Shown here: positions 1-5,720 of the stretch, in pieces
Layout of the letters: every line of letters starts with the position of its first letter
How positions within the stretch are numbered: the first letter of the stretch is position 1
Origin: Candidatus Aenigmarchaeota archaeon CG_4_9_14_3_um_filter_37_18
GTDB taxonomy: Archaea > Aenigmatarchaeota > Aenigmatarchaeia > CG10238-14
Reading direction: 5' to 3'
DNA: 12,229 nt
NCBI GenBank assembly: GCA_002789635.1
Contig: PFTQ01000040.1
Location: forward strand, 1-12,229
Translations under genes and position numbers: made by a program
Notes under the pieces: generated by a model
Database searches by the model: none
Seen by the model: only the letters and a program-made list of their open reading frames with translations
Told to the model about the DNA's origin: nothing

Positions 1-558
1 AAACCGTTTGTGGAGAACGGGAAGTTGAATTGCAAGATAATTATTGGAGATACATATTCTCATGGGAAATATGATGCCCCCTCAACTGAAGGTCCTTATA
101 TAATTGATATTATACTTTTTTTAGGAAAATTTCTCAAAAAAATAGAATTTCCTAGCTACAAGCTTGATACAACAGTAAACGAAACTGATTTAAAAGGAAA
201 TCTGATAATTTTCGGAAACCATAAAACAAATATAATTGTCGATAGAATAAATGAGAAATTACCAATCTATTTTGATCCAAAAACTGAAAATATGATCTCG
301 AAAAAGACAAAGGAGACTTATAAAGACCCAAGAATTGGTGGAATAGTTAAATGCTTAAATCCTTTTAACGAAAATAAGGAATTACTACTATTTTGTGGTA
401 TAGGTATGAGTGGTGTTCAATCAGCTGCGATAGCTTTTACAAAACATATGGATGAAATTTTAGAAGGTTTTAAAGCAAATAAATGTAGTGCAAGGGTTGT
501 TAAAGGTTTTGATGCTGACGGCGATAATGTAATAGATTCCGTGAAATTTTTGGAATGA
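1..558 (+). CDS. S-layer-like protein, C-terminal part (5' end outside window)
   Basis: The reading frame is open from base 1 (Lys-Pro-Phe precede the GTG at 10), so I read this as the 3' end of a longer gene rather than a gene starting at 10. The visible part has the layout of the C-terminal domain of archaeal S-layer-like surface proteins: an opening 'FVENGKLNCKIIIGDT' segment, then 'GNLIIFGNHKTN' (the place of the usual 'NLILIGGP..N' segment), then 'LLLFCGIGMSGVQSAA', and a final acidic 'GFDADGDNVIDSVKFLE' stretch ending exactly at the stop. The Asp-rich DADGD run is Ca-binding-like and is typical of the end of these proteins. Such proteins coat the cell or sit in its envelope. The family assignment rests on remembered motif layout; the missing N-terminal part would be expected to carry a signal peptide. 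Confidence 0.6.
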   Translation, partial: KPFVENGKLNCKIIIGDTYSHGKYDAPSTEGPYIIDIILFLGKFLKKIEFPSYKLDTTVNETDLKGNLIIFGNHKTNIIVDRINEKLPIYFDPKTENMISKKTKETYKDPRIGGIVKCLNPFNENKELLLFCGIGMSGVQSAAIAFTKHMDEILEGFKANKCSARVVKGFDADGDNVIDSVKFLE

Positions 559-583
559 TAAAACTATTCAGACACCGTATGGG

Positions 584-1123
584 ATGGTAGTTCCTGGCTA
601 TAGTGGGGATATTTCTATTTCTAGAGAACTCGTGCCATATCTTAAAGATCTTGGAAAAACACCTCTCGTTTATCTAGCAATAGGACAAAGTGATGATCGT
701 AATTTAATTGATTCTCTAGGCTTCAGACCAACCACAACCGATCAAGAAGAAATAGCAAGACAACTTATGATATTACCAAAACCGAGAAGAATAGTAGTTG
801 CTGATAATTCTGGGGATAGTGGAAAAAGTATGATAGGAGTGTTAAAAATGCTTCTTGATATAATGAAAGAAAAAGGTATTGATATAGAAGAAATTCTTCC
901 AGTTGTCATTGAAGATCGCGGGGGTTGGGCACCAATTTCTGCTGTTCAAGCATATGGAGAAGAACCTTACACAAGAATTCATGATTTTCTAATTGAAAAA
1001 GCGTATTCAGTTGATTTCAGGGAACTTGTGGAAGAAGATCGTAGAAGAAGAGATCAAGGGAAACATACATTAATTTTAGATCCTCCTTATAGATGGGTAA
1101 GAGGTAATGGTAGATATTCTTGA
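584..1123 (+). CDS. Phosphoribosyltransferase-like protein
   Basis: A 179-residue protein whose best landmark is 'RRIVVADNSGDSGKSM' (residues 68-83). It resembles the PRPP-binding loop of type I phosphoribosyltransferases: a hydrophobic strand, acidic residues, then a Gly/Ser/Thr loop. The usual Asp-Asp pair is Asp74-Asn75 here. An upstream 'PLVYLAIGQ' strand and a basic/aromatic C-terminus also fit, but I cannot name a substrate. The ATG at 584 is 26 nt after the previous stop and has no Shine-Dalgarno. The same frame is open back to 545, encoding 'IQTPYG' just before the ATG, so the true N-terminus may lie upstream; an ATG at 555, overlapping the preceding stop as ATGA, is one base out of frame. 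The family call is moderate, and the protein could be a catalytically altered regulator. Confidence 0.5.
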   Translation: MVVPGYSGDISISRELVPYLKDLGKTPLVYLAIGQSDDRNLIDSLGFRPTTTDQEEIARQLMILPKPRRIVVADNSGDSGKSMIGVLKMLLDIMKEKGIDIEEILPVVIEDRGGWAPISAVQAYGEEPYTRIHDFLIEKAYSVDFRELVEEDRRRRDQGKHTLILDPPYRWVRGNGRYS

Positions 1124-1178
1124 AAAAACTATACAAAGAATGTTCTCATTATCTGATACAAGTTAGAAATTAACAATC

Positions 1179-1187
1179 TATTTAAAT
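1179..1187 (+). promoter_or_regulatory. TATA-like box for asnS
   Basis: The sequence TATTTAAAT is the strongest TATA-like element in the gap before asnS. Transcription would be expected to start around 1208-1212, leaving a leader of about 90 nt before the synthetase start. That differs from most genes in the window, which look leaderless. Confidence 0.45.
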
Positions 1188-1219
1188 CCTACTCCCCTAT
1201 ATTTTAGAAGGTGCTGCAA

Positions 1220-1249
1220 ATGCACGGTGAATGTTTTAATCTCGCTTGA
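1220..1249 (+). CDS. Short leader ORF upstream of asnS (9 codons)
   Basis: ATG at 1220 opens a nine-residue ORF (MHGECFNLA) ending in TGA at 1247-1249. A Shine-Dalgarno-like AAGGTG (1208-1213) lies six bases before the ATG, which is good spacing. The ORF is in the same frame as asnS, separated from it by two in-frame TGA codons (1247 and 1271). It contains one Asn codon. It could be a regulatory leader peptide, a relic of an older start, or chance. Confidence 0.3.
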   Translation: MHGECFNLA

Positions 1250-1290
1250 ATTGTCCTGGGTTTATTTAGCTGAAAAAATAAAATATTTGA

Positions 1291-1296
1291 GAGGTG
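1291..1296 (+). promoter_or_regulatory. Shine-Dalgarno of asnS
   Basis: GAGGTG sits seven bases before the TTG at 1304 and one base before the TTG at 1298, so it favours the 1304 start. Confidence 0.6.
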
Positions 1297-1303
1297 CTTG
1301 GTT

Positions 1304-2602
1304 TTGAAAGGTCTAACACAAATAGAGTCGATACTAGATGGCAAATCCAAAGGCAAAGTGAAGATAGCCGGATGGGTTGAGAATCTAAGGTCAAGCGGCG
1401 GCGTACAGTTCCTGATAATCAGGGATGGGTCTGGCAATATACAAGCCACTGTACACAAGGATGGTGTTGATGAAAAAACTTTTGAAAGCGGAAATAAACT
1501 CACGCAAGAATCATCTGTAATTCTTGAGGGAGAAGTCAAAGAAGATAAGCGTGCCCCAGATGGGTATGAAGTAAAAGTAAAAAAACTCGAAGTCCTGCAG
1601 ATAGCAGAAGAATATCCTTTAGGAAAGAAGGAGCATGGTGTGGACTTCCTGCTAGATAACCGCCATTTATGGTTAAGAAGCAGAAGGCAGAGAGCCATTC
1701 TTAAAATAAGATCAACAGTAATAAAAGCTGCAACAGATTACCTAGACAACCAAGGATTTTACAGAGTGGACTCGCCTATACTAACGCCAACATGCTGCGA
1801 AGACAGCACCACATTATTCGAGACAAAATATCCAGGGGGAAAAGCCTATCTTGCGCAAAGCGGCCAGCTGTATAGCGAGGCTTCAATTGCTTCTCTAGGC
1901 AAAGTCTACTGCTTCGGTCCAACATTCAGGGCAGAAAAATCCAAGACAAAAAAGCACCTCGCAGAATTTTGGATGCTCGAGCCTGAAATGGCCTTCTACG
2001 ATTTCGAGGATAATCTCAAACTTCAGGAAGGGTTGATCACAAGTATTGTCAAGGAAGTCTTGAGAAAGAACAGGAAAGACCTGGAAATACTGGAAAGGGA
2101 TATCAAAAAATTAGAGAAAATAGATGCACCCTTCCCAAGAATTAGTTACGACGATGCTATAAAACTTCTCCAGAAGAACGGTTTTGAAATCCAATGGGGA
2201 GAGGATTTTGGTGCGCCTCAAGAAAGGTTCATTTCGCAGCAATTCGAGAAGCCAATTATAATACACAGGTTTCCAGCAAAGATGAAGGCATTTTACATGC
2301 AGCCAGATCCGGAAAATCCAGAGTTAACATTAGCAGCCGATGTTATAGCGCCAGAGGGGTATGGTGAAATAATAGGCGGAAGCCAGAGGATCAGCGACTT
2401 GAAATTGCTCGAGAAGAAGATCAAGGAATTCAAGCTGAAGAAGCAGGACTACGAATGGTACTTGGACTTAAGGAGGTATGGATCCATTCCGCATTCAGGG
2501 TTTGGGATGGGGTTGGAAAGGATTGTGATGTGGCTGTGCGGAATAGAAAACATCCGGGAAACCGCTCCATTTCCAAGAACAATGGGTAGGATGAAACCTT
2601 AA
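1304..2602 (+). CDS. asnS: Asparaginyl-tRNA synthetase
   Basis: This class IIb aminoacyl-tRNA synthetase charges tRNA-Asn with asparagine in the cytoplasm. Residues 1-100 are the OB-fold anticodon-binding domain ('VKIAGWVENLRSSGGVQFL'). The catalytic domain has 'LAQSGQLYSEA', motif 2 with 'FRAEKSKTKKHLAEFWMLEP' (from about residue 208), 'GYGEIIGGSQR', and motif 3 with 'HSGFGMGLER' (about 397-406). The SGQLYxEA and FRAEKSKTxxHLxEFWM signatures separate AsnRS from archaeal AspRS. Its length of about 432 residues is normal. I chose the TTG at 1304 because GAGGTG (1291-1296) lies seven bases upstream; a TTG at 1298 is in frame but only one base from that site. The tRNA-Asn gene follows after 30 nt, so co-transcription is likely. 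The presence of AsnRS implies direct Asn-tRNA formation. Confidence 0.95.
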   Translation: MKGLTQIESILDGKSKGKVKIAGWVENLRSSGGVQFLIIRDGSGNIQATVHKDGVDEKTFESGNKLTQESSVILEGEVKEDKRAPDGYEVKVKKLEVLQIAEEYPLGKKEHGVDFLLDNRHLWLRSRRQRAILKIRSTVIKAATDYLDNQGFYRVDSPILTPTCCEDSTTLFETKYPGGKAYLAQSGQLYSEASIASLGKVYCFGPTFRAEKSKTKKHLAEFWMLEPEMAFYDFEDNLKLQEGLITSIVKEVLRKNRKDLEILERDIKKLEKIDAPFPRISYDDAIKLLQKNGFEIQWGEDFGAPQERFISQQFEKPIIIHRFPAKMKAFYMQPDPENPELTLAADVIAPEGYGEIIGGSQRISDLKLLEKKIKEFKLKKQDYEWYLDLRRYGSIPHSGFGMGLERIVMWLCGIENIRETAPFPRTMGRMKP

Positions 2603-2632
2603 TAAGTGCGTTTTATTAATTGTTTACTTTAT

Positions 2633-2704
2633 GCTCCGGTAGCTCAGCGGTAGAGCAGTTGACTGTTAATCAAAAGGCCGTCGGTTCAAATCCGGCCCGG
2701 GGCG
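2633..2704 (+). tRNA. tRNA-Asn (anticodon GTT)
   Basis: A complete cloverleaf folds by hand. The acceptor stem GCTCCGG (2633-2639) pairs with CCGGGGC (2697-2703) with one G-U; the D arm is GCTC/GAGC with a GG-containing loop; the anticodon stem 2658-2662/2670-2674 carries loop CTGTTAA with anticodon GTT (2665-2667); the T arm is GTCGG/CCGGC with loop TTCAAAT. The discriminator base is G73, as expected for tRNA-Asn. The next bases are CTC, so CCA is not encoded and must be added. The top of the anticodon stem has a G27-A43 mismatch. A37 is present, consistent with t6A in a tRNA reading AAY codons. The gene lies 30 nt after asnS and probably shares its transcript. Confidence 0.95.
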
Positions 2705-2746
2705 CTCCATCATTTAATAGCTCTTTTATCAATTCACCCCTCATAA

Positions 2747-3412
2747 ATGGTCACAAAATTCTTAAAACCCCTCAAGAGAAAGAATATTAAGATATCTATG
2801 GTAGAAGGACTAACTGTATTAGAAAATCTAGCAAACTCTTTTATTACCCCGCTTCCAAACATATTAGGAGCATTAATCCTTTTGTTGATTGGAGTGGTAA
2901 TAGGAAAAATAGTAGGTTCAGTGTTACTAAGAATACTCAAAAAATTCAAGGCAGACGGCTACTTTAAGCTTGAAAAAGGCCCTAAAGTAAGCGAAATTTT
3001 TTCAACATTAGTAAAATGGATTATCTATCTTGCGTTTATTTCAGCATCTTTGAACATCCTGGGGATACAGCCATTGACCCAATATTTTGAAAATTTAGTT
3101 GAATTTATAGTTGGCATCCTGGGAGGGACAATAATCATAGTAGTAGCATATCTAATAGCAAGATATTTCCAGAATCAGGTAAAAACAAGCAGGTCAGAGT
3201 ATTCAAAAATAGTGTCGCAAATAATATTCTTCTTCATCATGGTAATAGCGATATCAATTGCATTTGACGTCGCCAATATACCAAACGACCTCATCAACAT
3301 AATAATAATAATAGTGGTCGGAGCAGTAGGACTAGGAGTAGCAATAGCATTAGGATTTGGATTAAAGGATACAGTTGCTAGATTGGCAAAGAAGTATGAG
3401 AACAAGTTTTGA
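2747..3412 (+). CDS. MscS-type transmembrane-helix protein without beta domain
   Basis: A 221-residue integral membrane protein with about five predicted helices (residues 36-62, 86-106, 117-140, 156-176, 182-206). The repeated pattern 'PNILGALILLLIGVVIGKIV' and the ending 'AIALGFGLKDTVARL' resemble the conserved TM-helix repeats of the small-conductance mechanosensitive channel superfamily, where a Gly/Ala-rich pore helix runs into 'GFGLKDTV'. The protein stops right after that point, so the cytoplasmic beta/alpha-beta domain of full MscS is absent. The start is uncertain: ATG 2747 gives a basic 17-residue extension, while ATG 2798 (MVEGLTVLEN) gives a more family-like N-terminus. TATA-like stretches lie about 32 nt upstream of each. 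A membrane-tension role is inferred only from the helix similarity. Confidence 0.7.
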   Translation: MVTKFLKPLKRKNIKISMVEGLTVLENLANSFITPLPNILGALILLLIGVVIGKIVGSVLLRILKKFKADGYFKLEKGPKVSEIFSTLVKWIIYLAFISASLNILGIQPLTQYFENLVEFIVGILGGTIIIVVAYLIARYFQNQVKTSRSEYSKIVSQIIFFFIMVIAISIAFDVANIPNDLINIIIIIVVGAVGLGVAIALGFGLKDTVARLAKKYENKF

Positions 3413-3413
3413 T

Positions 3414-3437
3414 ATTTTTTTCTTTTTCTTTTTTTTC
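3414..3437 (+). terminator. T-rich archaeal-type terminator
   Basis: Just after the stop of the MscS-like gene there are runs of seven, five and eight T separated by single C bases, with no hairpin needed. Archaeal RNA polymerase terminates on such T tracts. The tract lies before the promoter of the next gene. Confidence 0.6.
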
Positions 3438-3444
3438 TATAAGC

Positions 3445-3452
3445 TATTTTAT
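3445..3452 (+). promoter_or_regulatory. TATA box of the bPH-domain gene
   Basis: TATTTTAT is centred about 26 nt before the ATG at 3474, the spacing expected of a leaderless archaeal transcript. Confidence 0.5.
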
Positions 3453-3473
3453 TTGGTCTTCTAAATTATTAGT

Positions 3474-3914
3474 ATGAAAGACACTGTCCTGAAAAGATCA
3501 AGAAAATCTTTTATCGTCAGCTATGCTTTTGCTTTGGCATTTGTATTGGCCATATTATTCCTTTATATCATAGAGATATTCCCTATTTTTGTGATTTATC
3601 TGCTATCCTTTCCGGCTGTCTACCTGTTTTTATTCCCTGAATACATAAAAGTTAGCAACAGTTACCTTATTAAGGATGAGAGCATCGAGGAAGTTGTTGG
3701 AATAGCAACCAAAAAAAAGAACATTGTTACATGGAATTTAGTCACAGGAGTTTCAATGAGCAAAGGCATATTAGGAACTTTGTTAAACTATGGGGATATT
3801 ACCGTCAACAGCATGGCAGGAGAAAGGAACAATATTGTGATAAGGGGTGTAAATGAGCCAGAAAAAGTGCTTAGGCAAATCGAGAAAAAAATCGGAAAAA
3901 GGTTTGTGGAGTGA
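3474..3914 (+). CDS. Membrane protein with bacterial-PH-like (bPH2/DUF304) domain
   Basis: A 146-residue protein with two closely spaced membrane helices (about residues 14-33 and 36-55), then a soluble domain. That domain has the layout of the bPH_2 family: 'YIKVSNSYLIKDESIEEVVG', a central 'NIVTWNLVTGVSM', then 'LGTLLNYGDITVNSMAG' and 'IVIRGVNEPEKVLRQIEKK'. The pair 'G.LLNYGDI.V' and 'GV.EPEKVL..I' is the usual family signature. Function is generally unknown; the domain is membrane-tethered and faces the cytoplasm in characterised relatives. The start is ATG 3474, supported by a TATA-like box 26 nt upstream and a basic N-terminus before the first helix. It lies 40 nt before the tRNA methylthiotransferase, with no sign of functional linkage beyond shared direction. 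Confidence 0.7.
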   Translation: MKDTVLKRSRKSFIVSYAFALAFVLAILFLYIIEIFPIFVIYLLSFPAVYLFLFPEYIKVSNSYLIKDESIEEVVGIATKKKNIVTWNLVTGVSMSKGILGTLLNYGDITVNSMAGERNNIVIRGVNEPEKVLRQIEKKIGKRFVE

Positions 3915-3954
3915 CTCATAAAACTAATTATTCTTACTCTATAATAATAGACTT

Positions 3955-5205
3955 ATGAAAATCTACCTGGAAAGCTACGGCTGCAGCGCCAACCAATCAG
4001 ACTCGGAAATAATGCTCGGGATCCTGAAGCAAAAAGGCCACAAAATAGTCTCCTCACCAAAACAATCAGACATCAATATCCTCAACACATGCATAGTTAA
4101 GTCGCCGACCGAGAACAGGATGAAATTCAGGATAAAAGAACTCAGTGGGAAACCTCTTGTTGTTGCCGGGTGCATGTCAAGCTCAGAAAAAGAAATCATA
4201 GAAAACATAAACCCAAAAGCATCATTGATCGGGCCAGATTCCATTCATTCGATATGCGAAGCAGCAGAGAAGGCATTCAATGGAAAGAAGATTGTAGCAA
4301 TAGATGCTATAAGAAAACCAAAAGTATGCCTGCCGAAAATCAGAAGGAACCCTGCCATCGACATAATCCAAATATCTACTGGATGCCTGGGGAATTGCTA
4401 TTACTGCCAGACAAAATTTGCAAAAGGCCGATTATTTAGTTATCCTTCAAGCTTAATCACAAAGCAAGTGAAATCCGTATTAACCCAGGGTGTTAAGGAG
4501 TTTTGGCTGACTTCGCAAGATACAGGCTGCTACGGGAAGGATGCAAGTGAAAGCTTGCCAGAGCTGTTGAAAAAGGCAGCAGAAATTCCAGGAAAATTCC
4601 TTGTCAGAGTTGGAATGATGAACCCCAACCACACGAAAAAAATACTCAATGAACTGATAGAAGCATATAAGTCAGAAAAAATTTTCAAATTCATTCATAT
4701 ACCTGTCCAGTCAGGCTCGGATCGAATCCTCAAAAAAATGAACAGAAACTACACGATCAGTGATTTCAAACATATAATTGATGCATTCCGGAAGCAATTC
4801 CCGATGATCACATTGTCGACAGATATAATCGCGGGATATCCAGGAGAGACAGAAAAAGATTTTCAGCAAACTATTAACCTACTGAAAGAAGTTAAGCCGG
4901 ATATTGTGAATATTTCAAAGTATTGGCCCCGCCCAAAAACAGAAGCGTCCCAGATGAAGCAGCTGAAAAGAGAAGCAATCAACAAGAGAACACAAAAACT
5001 GTCAATACTAGTAAAAGAAATTCAGTTCGAAAAAAATAAGCATTGGCTTGGTTGGGAAGGTGAAGTGTTGATAGATGAAAGAGGTAAAAAGGGGATGATT
5101 TCAAGGAACATTTTCTACAAACCGATTGTAACAAAAGGAAAGTTAGGATGTTTTAGAAAGGTTAGGATAAAAAACGCTTATGCTACTTATCTGAAAGGCT
5201 TCTAG
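3955..5205 (+). CDS. tRNA t6A37 C2-methylthiotransferase (CDKAL1/e-MtaB type)
   Basis: A radical-SAM enzyme that adds a methylthio group to C2 of t6A at position 37 of tRNAs reading ANN codons, giving ms2t6A. The N-terminal UPF0004 domain supplies three cluster cysteines: Cys10 ('SYGCSANQSDSE'), Cys46 ('LNTCIVKSPTE') and Cys73 ('VAGCMSSSE'). The radical-SAM motif is 'STGCLGNCYYCQTKFAKG' with Cys144, Cys148 and Cys151. 'FIHIPVQSGSDRILKKMNR' and 'STDIIAGYPGET' are typical of the barrel, and a TRAM-like tRNA-binding tail follows from about residue 350. The 416-residue length is normal for the archaeal/eukaryal branch, and 'GCLGNCYYCQTK' rather than the MiaB/RimO motif supports that branch. A likely leaderless promoter, CATAAAAC (about 3918-3925), lies upstream. 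The stop codon overlaps the stop of a small minus-strand gene. Confidence 0.93.
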   Translation: MKIYLESYGCSANQSDSEIMLGILKQKGHKIVSSPKQSDINILNTCIVKSPTENRMKFRIKELSGKPLVVAGCMSSSEKEIIENINPKASLIGPDSIHSICEAAEKAFNGKKIVAIDAIRKPKVCLPKIRRNPAIDIIQISTGCLGNCYYCQTKFAKGRLFSYPSSLITKQVKSVLTQGVKEFWLTSQDTGCYGKDASESLPELLKKAAEIPGKFLVRVGMMNPNHTKKILNELIEAYKSEKIFKFIHIPVQSGSDRILKKMNRNYTISDFKHIIDAFRKQFPMITLSTDIIAGYPGETEKDFQQTINLLKEVKPDIVNISKYWPRPKTEASQMKQLKREAINKRTQKLSILVKEIQFEKNKHWLGWEGEVLIDERGKKGMISRNIFYKPIVTKGKLGCFRKVRIKNAYATYLKGF

Positions 5206-5309
5206 AATTCTTCAAGATCTTCGTCTTCGTCCCAATCATCTTCAAACAATTGCCAATCTTCAAGATTTTCTAGCTCCTGCTCTTTGCCAAAGATTTTTTC
5301 TTCGGGCAT
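5202..5309 (-). CDS. Small acidic protein, unknown
   Basis: A 35-residue ORF not recognised as a known family. It starts MPEEKIFGKEQELENLEDW and ends in an Asp/Glu-rich tail with two Trp (…DDWDEDEDLEEF). It is strongly acidic, with many of its residues Glu or Asp. I chose ATG 5309 because ATTTAAAAA (plus 5331-5339) is centred 26 nt upstream, matching leaderless genes in this window; ATG 5315 would add Met-Ser. Its TAG (5202-5204) overlaps the TAG of the convergent methylthiotransferase (5203-5205), a compact end-to-end arrangement. The composition could suit a partner of a basic protein or nucleic-acid-binding surface, but that is speculation. It could still be a chance ORF. Confidence 0.5.
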   Translation of the reverse strand: MPEEKIFGKEQELENLEDWQLFEDDWDEDEDLEEF

Positions 5310-5330
5310 ACTCATCACTTAACGAACTAT

Positions 5331-5339
5331 TTTTTAAAT
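5331..5339 (-). promoter_or_regulatory. TATA-like box of the small acidic ORF
   Basis: Read on the minus strand, ATTTAAAAA is centred 26 nt before the ATG at 5309 and 20 nt before the ATG at 5315, so it favours the inner start. Confidence 0.4.
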
Positions 5340-5407
5340 AATGACTATTTAATTTTATGGATAGTCAAAACTACATGAAGAATAAGCATTTAAATATTAT
5401 CAGAAGC

Positions 5408-5485
5408 CTATTTTTTCTTCTTTGCTATTTTTTTTACTGTCTTTTTGGTTTCTGTTTTTTTACATCCGCAGCAGCAGCATTCCAT
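5408..5485 (-). CDS. 25-residue Cys-cluster / poly-Lys peptide
   Basis: The minus strand encodes MECCCCGCKKTETKK followed by TVKKIAKKKK and TAG. It has four consecutive Cys, Gly, a fifth Cys, then a tail with 11 Lys in 17 residues. A strong Shine-Dalgarno, AAGGTGAG (plus 5490-5497), lies five bases before the ATG, the best-placed ribosome site in this region. A TATA-like ATATACTAAT (around 5513-5522) would give a leader of only about ten bases. The five clustered Cys could bind a metal or an iron-sulfur cluster, and the Lys tail could bind nucleic acid or membrane; neither is shown. I know no named family. The alternative is a fortuitous ORF, but the ribosome site and odd composition argue against it. 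Confidence 0.55.
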   Translation of the reverse strand: MECCCCGCKKTETKKTVKKIAKKKK

Positions 5486-5489
5486 AAAT

Positions 5490-5497
5490 CTCACCTT
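5490..5497 (-). promoter_or_regulatory. Strong Shine-Dalgarno of the Cys-cluster peptide
   Basis: Minus-strand AAGGTGAG, complementary to an archaeal 16S 3' end, is followed by ATTT and the ATG at 5485. It is the main evidence that this very short ORF is translated. Confidence 0.6.
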
Positions 5498-5576
5498 GCA
5501 ATAATTTGTGAAAATTAGTATATCAATTTTCCTGAAAGAAAACAAGGACTTAAGTTTAACATTGCTAAAAATAGTC

Positions 5577-5720
5577 ATGAGTATTATTCCAGGGACTTAT
5601 CTTCCAGAAATATTCAACATAAAAGCTGCTGCTGTTATTGGGTTGATTATTGTTGTTCTTGCCGTTGCTATAGCTATTGGCGGATCTAAATCCAGAGGAA
5701 TTAGGAGAAAGCCTGAGTGA
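5577..5720 (+). CDS. Small single-pass membrane protein, unknown
   Basis: A 47-residue protein beginning MSIIPGTYLPEIFNIKAAAV, with one hydrophobic helix (about residues 17-35, 'AAVIGLIIVVLAVAIAIGG') and a basic tail (SKSRGIRRKPE) that would place the C-terminus in the cytoplasm. I preferred ATG 5577 to the in-frame GTG at 5508 because a TATA-like CTTAAGTTTAA lies about 20-28 nt upstream of the ATG and the longer version has no supporting site. Its TGA (5718-5720) directly abuts the stop of the convergent ferredoxin-thioredoxin gene (5721-5723). No family recognised. A small transport, secretion or membrane-complex subunit is possible, but nothing in the sequence decides. Confidence 0.55.
   Translation: MSIIPGTYLPEIFNIKAAAVIGLIIVVLAVAIAIGGSKSRGIRRKPE

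Noticed and set aside
1220..1303. UGA read-through to give AsnRS an N-terminal extension
   Set aside because: UGA ends several other genes in the window, and the SD at 1291 fits an internal start, so recoding is not needed.
1204..1698. Minus-strand 164-codon ORF
   Set aside because: It lies opposite the N-terminal half of asnS, whose protein is clearly conserved; its translation is Ser/Pro/Cys-rich shadow sequence.
4170..4439. Plus-strand 89-codon ORF in another frame
   Set aside because: It is inside the methylthiotransferase gene, with no promoter or ribosome site of its own.
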